64,000 bases of DNA, taken from assembly GCF_042453785.1 (NCBI RefSeq), contig NC_091664.1:30614501-30678500 (forward strand), read 5' to 3'. Shown one piece after another: positions 33,552-44,650 of the stretch; the first letter of the stretch is position 1, and every line of letters starts with the position of its first letter. The notes under the pieces were generated by a model. The model searched no databases and was not told where the DNA came from. It saw only the letters and a list, made by a program, of their open reading frames with translations. The position numbers and the translations under genes were made by a program. The DNA comes from Malus domestica. Taxonomy: Eukaryota; Streptophyta; Magnoliopsida; Rosales; Rosaceae.

Positions 33552-34213
33552 ATTGCAAAAGTAATGATTACAACCGGAAAGCTTCTGTCTGAAAGTTCAA
33601 CATCGACAGTCACTGATGAACTAAAGAAGGAAAGCAGGATGCTGAAGGTGGACAATGTTACTGCACTTGTTGCAAGTAACAAGGGAGGCATTTATTCTAT
33701 GTTCAATTGTGGATTAATGTCGTTGCCAACTGCAGTTTGGAGATCTTCAGCTCGAGCTAACATCAGATAAAGCCAGCATAGGGGCCGTAATCAGCTTTGC
33801 TTTTTGGTAAATATACTTGCCTGTAACAACCTTACTTCTCTTTCGTGGGAGCTAGCTCAGGGCATCCAAAACATCCCTGAGAGTTCATTGCAGTATGCAA
33901 ATGACAATGCTTTGATGCTGGCTAAGGTGCTCGAAAATAATCCGGCCCATACTTGTAGCCGTTGTTTTCTGTTTAAACCTAGTGCTGCATACTAACATAT
34001 GAAAATCTTTGAATGCAGTCTTTGAGGGGCGCTCTGCTTGCTGTCTGCTATTCATCAGCGTTATTGTCTGCTTTTACTACCGTCGGACTTTCTCTTACCC
34101 GGAAGACAACTAAAGTCACCAAACGAGAAGTGAGCTTCCTGAGTGTTCTGTCTCCCTCGGTTTTGCCTTTACCTCTCTCTGTATATGCAGAAGTCGATCA
34201 ATGTATTTTATAA
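33552..34213 (+). pseudogene. Damaged small membrane-protein gene (DUF3082-like, tentative)
   Basis: Exon-like blocks: 33552-33647 (IAKVMITTGKLLSES...KKESRMLK), 33736-33806 (FGDLQLELTSDKASIGAVIS), about 33844-33926 (SWELAQGIQNIPESSLQYAN, DNALMLAK) and 34019-34213 (SLRGALLAVCYSSALLSAFT). Together they resemble a conserved plastid or cyanobacterial-type protein with two hydrophobic helices; the DUF3082 assignment is from memory and weak. Junctions 1-2 and 3-4 look normal (GTGGAC...GCAG, AAGGTGC...GCAG). The intron after 33806 has no AG at the expected acceptor before SWEL. No start exon was found upstream, where a kinase fragment lies. Probably a truncated duplicate. Confidence 0.5.
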
Positions 34214-34669
34214 TAGAATTGCCCGATATAAGTGGAATTTAAATGTTGCTCAATAACAATCTCAAGAAGTGCATAAGAAGATTTTTTGTTAACAAAACAA
34301 CTGTATCATGTAATTAACTCAGAATAATGTACAAGGTTGAGATCTCTTCTTTTGTGTTAATGCTGATTGTTGTTTACTATTACGAATCCAGATCCTCTTT
34401 GTGAGGATCCTGATAATTTGTGAATCGTGCTTGTTTATCGTACATCGTGCTGTCGGAAATCATTTTAAATATTTTTATTTAAAATTAAACACAAAACGTA
34501 CTTGACAAAAAATGACCGCACGATGTACGATAAATGAACACCATTCACGGATCCCCACTATTCTCACCAAAAGGATCCCAAGAGGATCCTGTTGGTGCTT
34601 TCACATCGTTTTGGGAATTATGTACCAGTTTATCGAAAAAAAATTGACTGATTTAAGCTATTGTTCTTA
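34214..34669. other. Intergenic with a small inverted repeat
   Basis: 34385-34580 has inverted pieces (GGATCCTGATAATTTGTGAA ... CCTGTTGG; 'gatcctctttgtgaggatcc', 'aaaaggatcccaagaggatc'), a likely MITE remnant. No gene. Confidence 0.45.
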
Positions 34670-35048
34670 GGGCTGGTTTGGTATTGCTGTGCTTTGAAAA
34701 AAAACTGCTATGAGAATAAGCGGCTGTGCTGTGAGAATAAGCGGCTGTGAAATAAATCAGCAGAGTGTTTGGTAAACTTTTTTGTAAAAGTGCTTTTGGA
34801 AAAAAAAAAGCAGTCTGATAGTGGGTCTTTTCATTAAAGGAGCACTGTAGCTCCGTGTGCTTTGAAAAAAAAAAACAGTTTTCCAAAGCTGCAAATAACA
34901 GTTTCAGCTTTTTCCTTTGATTTCAGCTTATTCTCACAGCAGCTTCCAAAATAAGCTATTTTTTTTTCAGTTTACCAAACACCTAAAACCCTCACAGCTT
35001 TTTTTCATGGGTGCTTTTTTTTTAAGCACCTCACTCCCAAACCACCCA
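34670..35048. mobile_element. PIF/Harbinger-like MITE
   Basis: 379 bp, terminal repeats GGGCTGGTTTGG and CCAAACCACCCA (10 of 12 pair), flanked by TTA on both sides (34667-34669 and 35049-35051). Interior has foldback stretches (AAGCACTTTT, AGCTTATTCTCACAGCAGC). Relatives at 31164 and 48270-48932. Confidence 0.75.
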
Positions 35049-35596
35049 TTAGATTGCAACAAGTAGTAAACTACAACATGACGATAGAAACTAGAAGGAC
35101 CAAAGTCGAACTTGGGCCAAACTACAGGGAGCAAGATTTTCGATGCAAATGACACCCAACCCATAAGAAGACCAGAAATCAAAACGATACTGGAAGTTGT
35201 TGCATAGTAAAAGAAGGCATTTTTGCTTTAAAAAAAAAAAGAAGGCATTTTGAGCCCTACAAACATATTTCACATGGTGCATCACTGAGTATGGCTGGCT
35301 TGAAAGGCCCAAGTTAACGTGGTTTACCATATTGGTTTACTCATTGTGAATGGCTTAGAAGGCTCAACGTCAACGTGTTTACCATATTGGTTTACGGTTT
35401 TGAGCATAAGCAGGCATCTGGCGAAAGGTTATTATCATCAATTCAATTCTCTTAAGCATGGAGATTAAGTCAATGCTAACCCTAAATGTATATCTCACTG
35501 TTGCTAACTAATTCATTGATAAAAAATGAGGCCACCGGTAAGTACAATTAAGCCCAAATTAAACTCACGTTGAGGAGAAAGCAAAAACAAACTAGT
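35049..35596. other. Intergenic, no gene seen
   Basis: A segment ending 'ttaccatattggtttac' is tandemly repeated (about 35287-35343 and 35344-35397). Nothing else recognised. Confidence 0.5.
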
Positions 35597-36116
35597 CAGT
35601 GGTGGATCCAGGAAATAATATTAGAGGGGTCAGTAAGAATAGCGCATGCAATTTATTTTTTTACCAGAAATATCATGCATATCGCCATTTCATCGAATCT
35701 TGGCAGATCCAAAGTCATTTGGAAATGTATACTACACACCTTTTAATACTTCATTGCGAGGGTAATTAACTTGTTCTAAGGCTGCTCCCATATGAATGCT
35801 TAACAAAGAAACACACTTATCTTGAACACACTAACAATGTTTGATATCATTGCATCCCATTAATATGTTTGTCCAAGAATGATGATATTTTGTTATTCAC
35901 TGAGATCACCATTTCATTCACTCTTTTTTTCAGACATTTTATCAAACAGTTGAAGGGCATGTATGAAGTCAACTCTAATCTTCAAAAAGGCAGCACTCAA
36001 GGTATTCATGGACATTCACCGAAGTTCGAAAGATCAACACCCAAGGTATCCATGGACGTTCACTGAAGTTTGGGGGGTCAGCTAACCCCCTCTGCCCCTC
36101 AATACATCCGCCACTG
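35597..36116. mobile_element. Nonautonomous hAT-type element
   Basis: Terminal inverted repeat CAGTGGTGGATC / ATCCGCCACTG, 520 bp, flanked by 8-bp copies AAACTAGT (35589-35596) and AAACCAGT (36117-36124), 7 of 8 identical. Interior lacks a transposase; it includes a twice-repeated 'catggac(a/g)ttcac(c/t)gaagtt' segment near 36008-36070. Confidence 0.82.
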
Positions 36117-36323
36117 AAACCAGTATCTTTCCATCCGCCAGCCACGAATGACGACGGAGGTTATTCAAAGACAGACTCACATGCCGTATGAACAGACAGG
36201 TATTAGTTCAGCAACCACCGTGGATGACTCGACGACAACGACGACGTCCCTAGTAATTAAAACTAATTATTTGGCGACCTGTTAGTGCATGAATTTTCTA
36301 GTAGACTTTATACACATATATAA

Positions 36324-36880
36324 TCTTGAATACAAGTCCCACATCGGATAATTAAAAAAATATATAAGTGCATGATTTCACTTCTAATTACACTGAAGTT
36401 TTCTGTGATAAAACTTAGCACCTAGAAATAGAGGGTTAAGTTGATACAGTATCATTGTAGTTATGAGTGGGCCATTAGCTCGTCTCTATGAATATCTGAC
36501 ATGGTATCGAATGGGTTTGATTGTGGGTCTTGTGGGTCTATACCATGCCAGAGTTATCGAGTTTATTCATAACATTGTTCGTGTTGTGCTCAAGTTACTG
36601 AGTGTAATGTAACACCATGTTTCTATGCTTAATGTCTGATGTGGGATTGATTGCACATGTGGCCCATATGTGTGTGGTCCTAAATGAGAAGGCATGTTGA
36701 ATATAAGTCTTACATCAGAGATTGAGAAAATAAAGTACAATATGTAAGTGTATGGTTCCACTTTTTAATTACACCGAGATTTTTACAATAAAACTCAACA
36801 CTTAATAATAAGTAGTTAGGACTTAAAACATAACAATAAGTGACAAAATGAATTGACCCGTCTCTTCGAATATCTAACCA
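36324..36880 (+). mobile_element. Second TRIM, diverged
   Basis: LTRs 36324-36501 and 36695-36880 start (T)TGAATA(C/T)AAGTC and share CACATCGG/TACATCAG, ATAAAACT and CGTCTCT blocks. Primer site TGGTATCGAATGG follows the 5' LTR at 36502. Same general family as 17748-18447 but much older. No coding interior. Confidence 0.8.
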
Positions 36881-36884
36881 TTTG

Positions 36885-37760
36885 TGTGTTTGCTTATAAA
36901 AAATGTCAAGGCGTTCTTGAGAGCATTAATGCTGTCATAAAATAATGAGGCAATACGTGCCGGTGTTTTTGGTTAATACAACGTCCTAATCATTGCTAAC
37001 GTAGTCTATGACATATGTTGAATAAGAGCTAATAAAACTAAAATTATTCCCAGATGATTATTTTGTTGGTTTAGATGACTCCAGCTTTATTGAGACGTCA
37101 AACAACTTATCTCTTCAGTTTGCATAAGGTTGTCATTTGCCATATAATTTTAGTTTTCAATATATCTAAAATATCTTCACTTGGTGTTACTATTGATTGC
37201 ACGTTTCAGTTTTTAGGTGAAGGCTTGTTTTGGATGTAGGGGTTGAGAGCTATCTATTTTGCCATTAGTTTGCTGCTCCAGATTTTTGATCCGATTAAAG
37301 ATGTTTATTTACTCAGTAACTATGGTGTTGATTTTGCACAAGTTTGATTCAAATTTCACTCCATTACATCAGTACTTTACGATCAGTTGGGAGCTGTGAT
37401 AATATACTCGGAAAATTGACGAAAGAAAACAACTAAATAGAAAAGGTTCTCGAGACCTAATAATCACACATGGATGGAGGTAGCCTATGGACTACACCCA
37501 ATAGATTAACATTGTTATGGATTGCGATTCATATGTCTTTTTAGTATTCCTTCATTCTAATTATAATATTTGAACTCATACACTATGTGTCTTGTATTTT
37601 TGTATTTCTAAAGGGAAAGAAAATTTAGGACCACTCCTATATTTAGTATCATAATCAAACCAATTAAGTGTAGCTAGTTGCTTACTTGATCGATCCCTTC
37701 ATCCGGAGGAACGTCTTTGATCGATATAAAGCAATGCAAAGTTTGCCAACCGGCCGGTGA
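36885..37760. repeat. Large direct duplication, copy 1
   Basis: Aligns with 39395-40165 in the same orientation (shared 'gaataagagctaataaaa', 'gatgactccagctttattga', 'gatcgatccctccatcc' type blocks). The frames FPDD(Y/H)...GLDDSSFIE and ...YLFCH read in both copies, so it may descend from an unidentified coding sequence, now broken by stops. Confidence 0.65.
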
Positions 37761-37794
37761 CAACGAGAGAGATTGTGATGTAATACTGACAATT

Positions 37795-38235
37795 ATTCAT
37801 ACTGCAACTTGTAGTTTACTAAAATTAAAACGTTGTTTTTTTTTAATAAAACTTGTAGTTCTCTAGGTGTTATTTAATTTACTAAATTTAAAATAGTCTG
37901 ATCACCAAATCGTCTCATCTTAGTTTATGTATATGTATCTTCTTAAACTTTTGATTAAATAAACTACAAAATTGAAATGTTGTTTCTATTTTTATTTTAT
38001 ATAAAACTTGTAGTTGTCTAGGTGTTTTTTTTTCATTTACTAAATTTAAAATAGTCGGATCTCCAAGTCGCCACATATTAGTTTATGTATGTATGTATGA
38101 TTAAAGAAACTACAAAATTAATTTTTAATTTTTTTTTATAAAACTTGTAGTTGTCTTGGTGTTTTTTTTTTAATTTACTAAATTTAAAATAGTTGGATCT
38201 CCAAGTAGCCACATCTTAGTTTATGTATATAATTT
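37795..38235. repeat. Tandem repeat of about 125-150 bp, three units
   Basis: Each unit holds 'aaaacttgtagttgtctagg', 'atttactaaatttaaaatag' and 'tcggatctccaagtcgccac'. Further single units at 38885-39050, 41405-41455 and 41660-41770. Confidence 0.85.
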
Positions 38236-38870
38236 TTTTCTTTTAAGAAAACCTCAATGATACAAGGAAATTTTATTGATAAAAAAAAAGAAAAAGGTAC
38301 ACCTATAGTAAGGGGGATATAAACCTAACCCCTCATAATACAAGAAAAAATGATAAAAAAAATACATGAAAAGAAGGGCAGACATAAACCTTACCCTTAT
38401 TGAGACAAAAACAGTAAAGATACAAGGAAAATAGGAGGGGACATGAAACTTAACCCCTCTAAAGCCGAACCTAAAGGTCTAAACCTACAAAACAAAACAA
38501 GCAACATCACAAGGTTAAGAAAAAAAACAAGAAAGTGAGACAAACATGTATGTCGAGATGGACATTAATTGAGAAGCAGAAGCCAGGCAAACCAACATAG
38601 TCTGAAAACAAAGCAGCACAAACCGTCATTTTGAGGGGAATCATGCCATACCAAAGTTGGAGAAGACAAGCCCATATTAGCAAAATTGTCTGCAACCACA
38701 CTTCATTTCGCGATATATGTGAGGGGCATAGAAAGTCATCTTTCGAATGAGGTCTAAACAAATAGACCATTGCGTACGAAAAGGCCAAAGAGGATCAAAA
38801 TTAGTCAATTAGAGGGCAAAAGTAACACTAGAAGAGTCATTTTCCAGCCTAAGACAATGTCAAACTTTTG
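38236..38870 (-). mobile_element. Insertion between repeat units, possibly a LINE 3' fragment
   Basis: About 630 bp interrupt a repeat unit. On the minus strand the left end reads 'ATCAATAAAATTTCCTTG' followed by an A/T tail, as in 3' ends of plant non-LTR elements. Minus-strand ORF 38507-38788 has the reverse-transcriptase-tail flavour (VWLQTILLIWACLLQLW) but is not diagnostic. Confidence 0.4.
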
Positions 38871-38884
38871 ATTAATAAAACTAT

Positions 38885-39050
38885 AAAAACAAAATGTTGT
38901 TTTTTTTAAAATTTAATTTAATTTAATTTAATTTTATAAAACTTGTAATTGTCTAGGTGTTTTTTTTTTAATTTACTAAATTTAAAATAGTCGGATCTCC
39001 AAGTCGCCACATCTTAGTTTATTGTATATACCTTCTTAAAACTTTTGATT
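38885..39050. repeat. Fourth unit of the 125-150 bp repeat
   Basis: Same blocks as 37795-38235, separated from them by the 630-bp insertion. Confidence 0.8.
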
Positions 39051-39394
39051 AATAAATTGACTGGAATTATTTCACCAATTATTGTGTCTAACTGATTGAA
39101 TATTGTAACAAATTAATAAATTTTGAATAAAGTTAGGTTTCACTAGAAAATTAATTGGCAATATAGAGAGTAGTTCAACCTATTATAAGCTTTTGCATGG
39201 TTTGGTCTCTCACCTATGTCAAACTTTATCCTCACATTATCACATGTCCCTTCACGTGCGGTAAATTTTCTAGCCTAACATATGAACAACACAAATTGAG
39301 TGATGTGGAGTATGAAGAAAGGTGAAGTTCTCCGATAAACCAATTTGCAATGGGAGTAGCCCTACTTCTTAAATTTTGTGTTAATCTATCGTGC

Positions 39395-40165
39395 TTGGGA
39401 GTATTAATTCTGTCATAAAGTAATGAGGCAATACCTTTCGGTTTTTCTGGTTAGTGCAACATCCTAAATCATTGCTAGCGTAGCCTACGTTGAATAAGAG
39501 CTAATAAAAATAAAATTATTTCCAGATGATCATTCTATTGGTTTGGATGACTCCAGCTTTATTGAGAGGTCAAACAATTTTTCTCTTCAGTTTGCACAAG
39601 GTTGTCATTTGCAATGTCATTTTAATTTTCAGTATATTATCTAAATAACTGTACTAATGATTGCACGTTTTAGCTTTTAACTTGAGGCTTGTTTTGGACA
39701 TAGAGGTTGAGAGCTATCTATTTTGCCACTACTTTACTGCTTCAGATTTTTGGTCCGATTCCGGTATTTGTTTACTCAATGACTATGATGTTGATTTTGT
39801 AAATAATACGTTCTGACTAGTTATGAACCGTGATGATATACTCGGGAAAACTGGCGAAGAAAACAACTACATAAAAAGGGTTATCGAGAACCTGAAAATC
39901 ACACATGGATGGAAGCAACCTATGAACTACACCCAACAGGTTTACATCGTTATGCACCGCGATTCATATGTCCTTTTAATACTCATTCACTCTAAATACA
40001 ACATGTGAAATGATACACTTTGTGTCTTTTTTTTGTATTTAAAAAATATATATATGTACAAAATTTAGGACCACTTCTATATTTTATCATAATCAAACGA
40101 AATAAGCGTAGCTAGTTAATTGCTTCACTTGATCGATCCCTCCATCCGAGGAAAACGTCTTTGAT
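39395..40165. repeat. Large direct duplication, copy 2
   Basis: Counterpart of 36885-37760. The open frame 39823-40008 (ILGKTGEENNYIKRVIENLK) corresponds to broken sequence in copy 1 near 37405-37560. No family recognised. Confidence 0.65.
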
Positions 40166-41910
40166 CGATATAAATTAGTGCATGCGTATGAAACCCAATT
40201 TGTCAGCTGCTTGGACACTTGGAATGCGGTCCCTAATCAACTCAAACTTTAGACTAAAACCTAGTTTGTTTTAATTTTTTTTAGAGTGATGTTATTCCCA
40301 CCCAATGTCCATTTGCAAAAAGGCTGATAAGGACATTAATTATCTTGTATTGCTTAATTTAAAAAAGAAAAAGAAAAAGGTTGGGCGTGGGAGACGATTT
40401 GTCTACCTTAAACCTTAACCCATATTTTCATCTCCTTTCATTTAGAGAAAGTAAAAAAATACCAATGGACTTAGAAGATGACTTTTTCATTGAACAGGTG
40501 GAATATGACGCTTCTACGGAAGATGTAGAAGATTATGTTTCGATTGAAATGGTAGAAGAATAATTTGTGTGTAGGTCATTTGAATTTGTCCATTGTATTT
40601 TTAAATTTGTCGTTGTCGAATTCTTTTGAATTTGGATTCCTCTGTCGTTTTCATTTGAATTTGCAAACTTTAGTGGTTTTTTTTATTCAAGTCCCTAACT
40701 CTTAATACACCTTGCCACATGTCTTTTCCATTTCAAAATTGTTTTCTTTATAATTTAAAACAATTGAAACTAGTAAAAATTGTTTTGAAAAACAAATTAT
40801 GGAATTTAATTTCACAATTCAAAGGGATTTTAAAGTCCCACACTTTCTGGCATTTAAAAGGCTCAAAAGAGACAAAAACGTTAGAAACAACATATAATTT
40901 CATTTGAAAAATGTATCCAACCATAGATTCTAACAATTCTAATAATTATGGGTACATATAATCAATTAATGTACCCATATTAGTATGGGTACATTAATAT
41001 GGATATATTTTGAATGATTGATAAAAAGGCTTATGGGTACATAAGCTACAAGTGAAAAAATTATTGTACCAATTACATAGTACTATCTATGAATCTATGT
41101 GTATTGTGTATAATATACAATTGATTACACACACACACACACACACACACACCAAATGAGTAGTTCATGAATAACTTTGATATTAATTGTTTTTAAACAA
41201 AGAAATCTGAAAATAAATTAGTTATTTATTTGAATTTGAAATTACAATTTTTAAGTTAAAAATAAATAACTGACTTGCAAATATATTAATACTAAAATAA
41301 TTATGTGTACCAAGTCCAAAGACCTTAATCAAAAAATGAAAACCAATAAGGTTTCAGTGATAGGATATTGATATCTAAGGACGGGAACCTAATTTTTCCT
41401 TTTTCTAATTTATTAAAATTAAAATAGTCGGATCTCCAAGTCGCCGCATCTATACTATGTGTCTTGTATTTTGTATTTCTGAAATGACATAGAGAAAATT
41501 TAGGACCACTCCTATATTTAATATCATAAACAAACGAAATAATTGTAGCTAGTTGCTTCACTTGATATAAAGTAAGCATGGAAAATACGTATAAAACCCA
41601 ATTTGCCAATTAGCCGGTGACAAACGAGAGTGACCGTTGTATAATACCGACGATGACACCTACTGCAACTTGTAGTTTACTAAATTAAGTGTTGTCTTTT
41701 CTATAAAAACTTGTTGTCTAGCAATAGTCGGATCTCCAAGTCTCCACGTCTTAGTTTATGCATAAACTTTCTTAAACTTTTGATTAATAAAAGGACTGAA
41801 TTATTTCACCAATTATTGTGTCTAATAGATTGAATATTGCAATATATTAATAAAACCAATTGACAATATAGAGTGTAGTACAACTCCTTATAAGCCATTG
41901 CATGGATCGG
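40166..41910. other. AT-rich region with diverged repeat copies
   Basis: No gene supported. Includes a perfect AC run, partial units of the 125-150 bp repeat (41405-41455, 41660-41770) and a third copy of the flanking duplication from about 41470, interrupted by the solo LTR at 41911. Small acidic frame 40381-40563 has no support. Confidence 0.5.
41126..41153. repeat. (AC)14 microsatellite
   Basis: Perfect AC dinucleotide run. Confidence 0.95.
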
Positions 41911-43440
41911 TGATACGACCAATATTGCATACATTTTAACGCCCTTTAGTTTTGATTCTTGTTATGTTTTTGAGTGAATTTAGTTTGTTTCACTTAGTTT
42001 TATGTTTTTCTTAGATTTGAAGAGTGAAGATGAAGAAAGAAGAAAAATGAGCACTTTTGCGATTAAAATGAGTTGGCATGCTGGAAGCAGAAGCTGTTTG
42101 TGATCAGTCAACTTTACGGATTAAACTGTACTTCCTCAGAATGAATCAGCTGTTGAGCCTTATACCATTGGAAAGATATGGATGTTAGCTTTCAGAGGAA
42201 TTTTACGGACTGTGATTTCGAGTTTTCTAGACAATGTTATGAAGGTTTTCGTACAAGACGTCGGTCAGCCGAGTCTATGCGGAAATTGCAAAGTCTGTTG
42301 GGTTTTTCGAGTCATAATTCAGTCGAAGTCCAAAGCCCAAGATAGAACGTGTTGAGCTGACTATAATCCTATTTCGAATGGGTTTGAAGTAATTATTTGG
42401 GAAGTTTACTTGCCACATCATTCAGTTATGCAATATAAAGGATATCACAAGACCTAATTATGGGGGGACTTGTCTACCATATAAAGGGGGTTTTTTTGGG
42501 AACGTGCGTTACAAGGGGGGTCGCAGCAAGGAACCAAAAGGAAGAGCAGCAGCCGTTTTCCATTCTTCCGAAGTTTTTCATGTTTTACAGATTTTTAATT
42601 ATGTTTTCAGATTTTATGAGTAACTAAACTCTTTGTCTAGGGTTAAGATGATGCCCTAGCATGAATGTTTATGGTTTTTAATGTTATTCATTGGATTTCT
42701 AGATTCTTTTAGATGAATGCTTAATCACTGTTTGAATTGTTACTCTTTGTATGAGTTCTTTGATTGATCACCTTAGGGCTTTGCATCTAGTAAGATTGGA
42801 AGATGAATTTGAGGCTGAACTAGCAATATAATTCAATTAGCTTCTTGTGGTTAAGTGTGGTAAATTACATTATTGCTTGACAAAGAATAATGGTTTGCTT
42901 GGTTCCCTTGTTTTCTAGAGCGTAAAGAGTCCTACTTGTTAAATTTATGCCTTAACCAGGATAGACTGCATGTTAGGATATACGACCTCTGCCTGAACTA
43001 GGAGAGAATCATTCACTTAAGGAAAACTATGGTCTAATGTGCCTGACAAGGACTTAGATACGGGAATTATCATCTAAAGAATTGAAAGATCCATTGAATG
43101 CATTGCAACCTAAATTAGATTGCTTGTGGTTGATTCCGAATCCCTAGATTTTCATCACTTGCCTTATAACACAACGTTTTCTTTTCTTTGATTTCAGTTT
43201 TTACTTAAGGTTCTGTTTTTGTTCGTTTATAAAATCATCACAACAAATTCTTTACATCCTTGATTGATTTATTAATTAAGATCGAGTCTAGTTCGTTGTT
43301 TGGGGTTGTGTGTCATTAATATTATTAGATTTGGTTTAGTTTATCAAATTGGAGATTTAATTAGAATCCTCGTGGGAACGATACTTGGACTTGCAACACG
43401 CTATATTACGACTATCTTGTGCACTTGCAAGTTTACACCA
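41911..43440 (+). mobile_element. Solo LTR of 1.53 kb, probably Ty3/gypsy
   Basis: Starts TGATACGACC, ends TTTACACCA, with exact 5-bp duplication ATCGG (41906-41910 and 43441-43445). TATATAAAGG-like motif near 42481. The end motif CCTCGTGGGAACGATACTTG is typical of large plant gypsy LTRs. It interrupts a repeat whose uninterrupted form is at about 39185-39310. Confidence 0.85.
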
Positions 43441-43445
43441 ATCGG

Positions 43446-44580
43446 TCCCTCATTGATATGTGAGAATTTATCCTTACATTCTCATACGCTCTTTGCATGT
43501 GGTGAATTTTCAAGTCTAACAATTATACAACACAAATTGTGTGACCTGAATTATTGGCTGATGGGCTTTTATACGTGAGCTAACCTTCTTTAATACCATG
43601 AAAAAAAATTTGAGATTTCATCATGAAACTAATTGACAATATGAAGAGTATCCAAACTTTTTAAATTTAGTGTTACCTAACAACACGCAATTATATTTAA
43701 TATATAATTGTCTCTATCACGATGGTTTCAGCATGAATGCGACTGTACAATTAAATTAACAAGTCCCAAACTGTATGTTGTCTACATGCATGTGGGTAGT
43801 TAATTGCTGTAATCAGCATATGTAACTTGTAAGAAGTAACAATTAGCTACTAAAGAAAGTAAGCGGTTGGAATATTCGGCTAGTGATTCAACTGATTAAC
43901 ATGTAGTTGACAAAAAACACCTAGCACTAGCAGGAGAGATTTTTTTATTATATCGGAAACACGACCCGGTACATTGTTATAGTAAAAGTGGAGAGAAGTT
44001 TTTATTTTTCAAATTTCCATCAAATTATATTATAACATTTAATGTACTGAACTGTATTTCTGATACACTAAAAAATCTCTTCACTAGCAGTACCAAACAT
44101 GAAGGAGGAGTACTTTACGTACCAAATACCGTGCAAACTCATTCATCTGTACCGGCCGTTGCCCCTTCACGTGCATGAAGCTCCAAGGGGAGAAACCCTA
44201 ACATGTTATTACATTCAACCGAATTTGCTTAATTACTCCTTCATTGGCTTTAAAGGACACATCATATACAAGACTCTATCATTGATAGAAAACAAGTACT
44301 AACACATTTTAGAATGATATAGTGTGTGTGTGTGTGTTGGGGTAGGGGATTTAGAGACCGTATATATTTAGGTCAAGGGGGTGACATTATATAACATCAT
44401 AGGTTCTACACACTAATTTTTCTTTGTTGTAATTTAGAATCTCTTCAATTTAAAATTGAAAAATAAAGTGTTTTTCCATTTCATCAATTTTGGTCCACAC
44501 TGATTTTCTTTTTCTTATATTCTTGCCCACCATAATAGCACAGTTGCATTAGTGCATGTCCACACAGTCGATTTTCTCTC
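43446..44580. other. Intergenic upstream of AMT1
   Basis: Continuation of the duplicated flank to about 43600, then unique AT-rich sequence that should hold the AMT1 promoter. A GT run lies at 44321-44336. No gene. Confidence 0.55.
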
Positions 44581-44588
44581 TATATAAA
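44581..44588 (+). promoter_or_regulatory. TATA box of the ammonium transporter gene
   Basis: TATATAAA, 63 bp upstream of the spacer to ATG at 44651, preceded by a CT-rich stretch; good position for transcription to start near 44610. Confidence 0.65.
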
Positions 44589-44650
44589 GCAGAAATTCAA
44601 GTCTTCACTTCTTCACTCCTCTCTCAGAGACGAAACTCACAAAACATATC

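Noticed and set aside
37795-38235. Regularly spaced repeats resembling a CRISPR array
   Set aside because: Units are long (about 125-150 bp), imperfect and AT-rich, without unique spacers or cas genes, and the DNA is a plant nuclear genome.
40381-40563. Small acidic open frame
   Set aside because: 60 codons, no start context or homology, simple acidic composition in an AT-rich repeat area.
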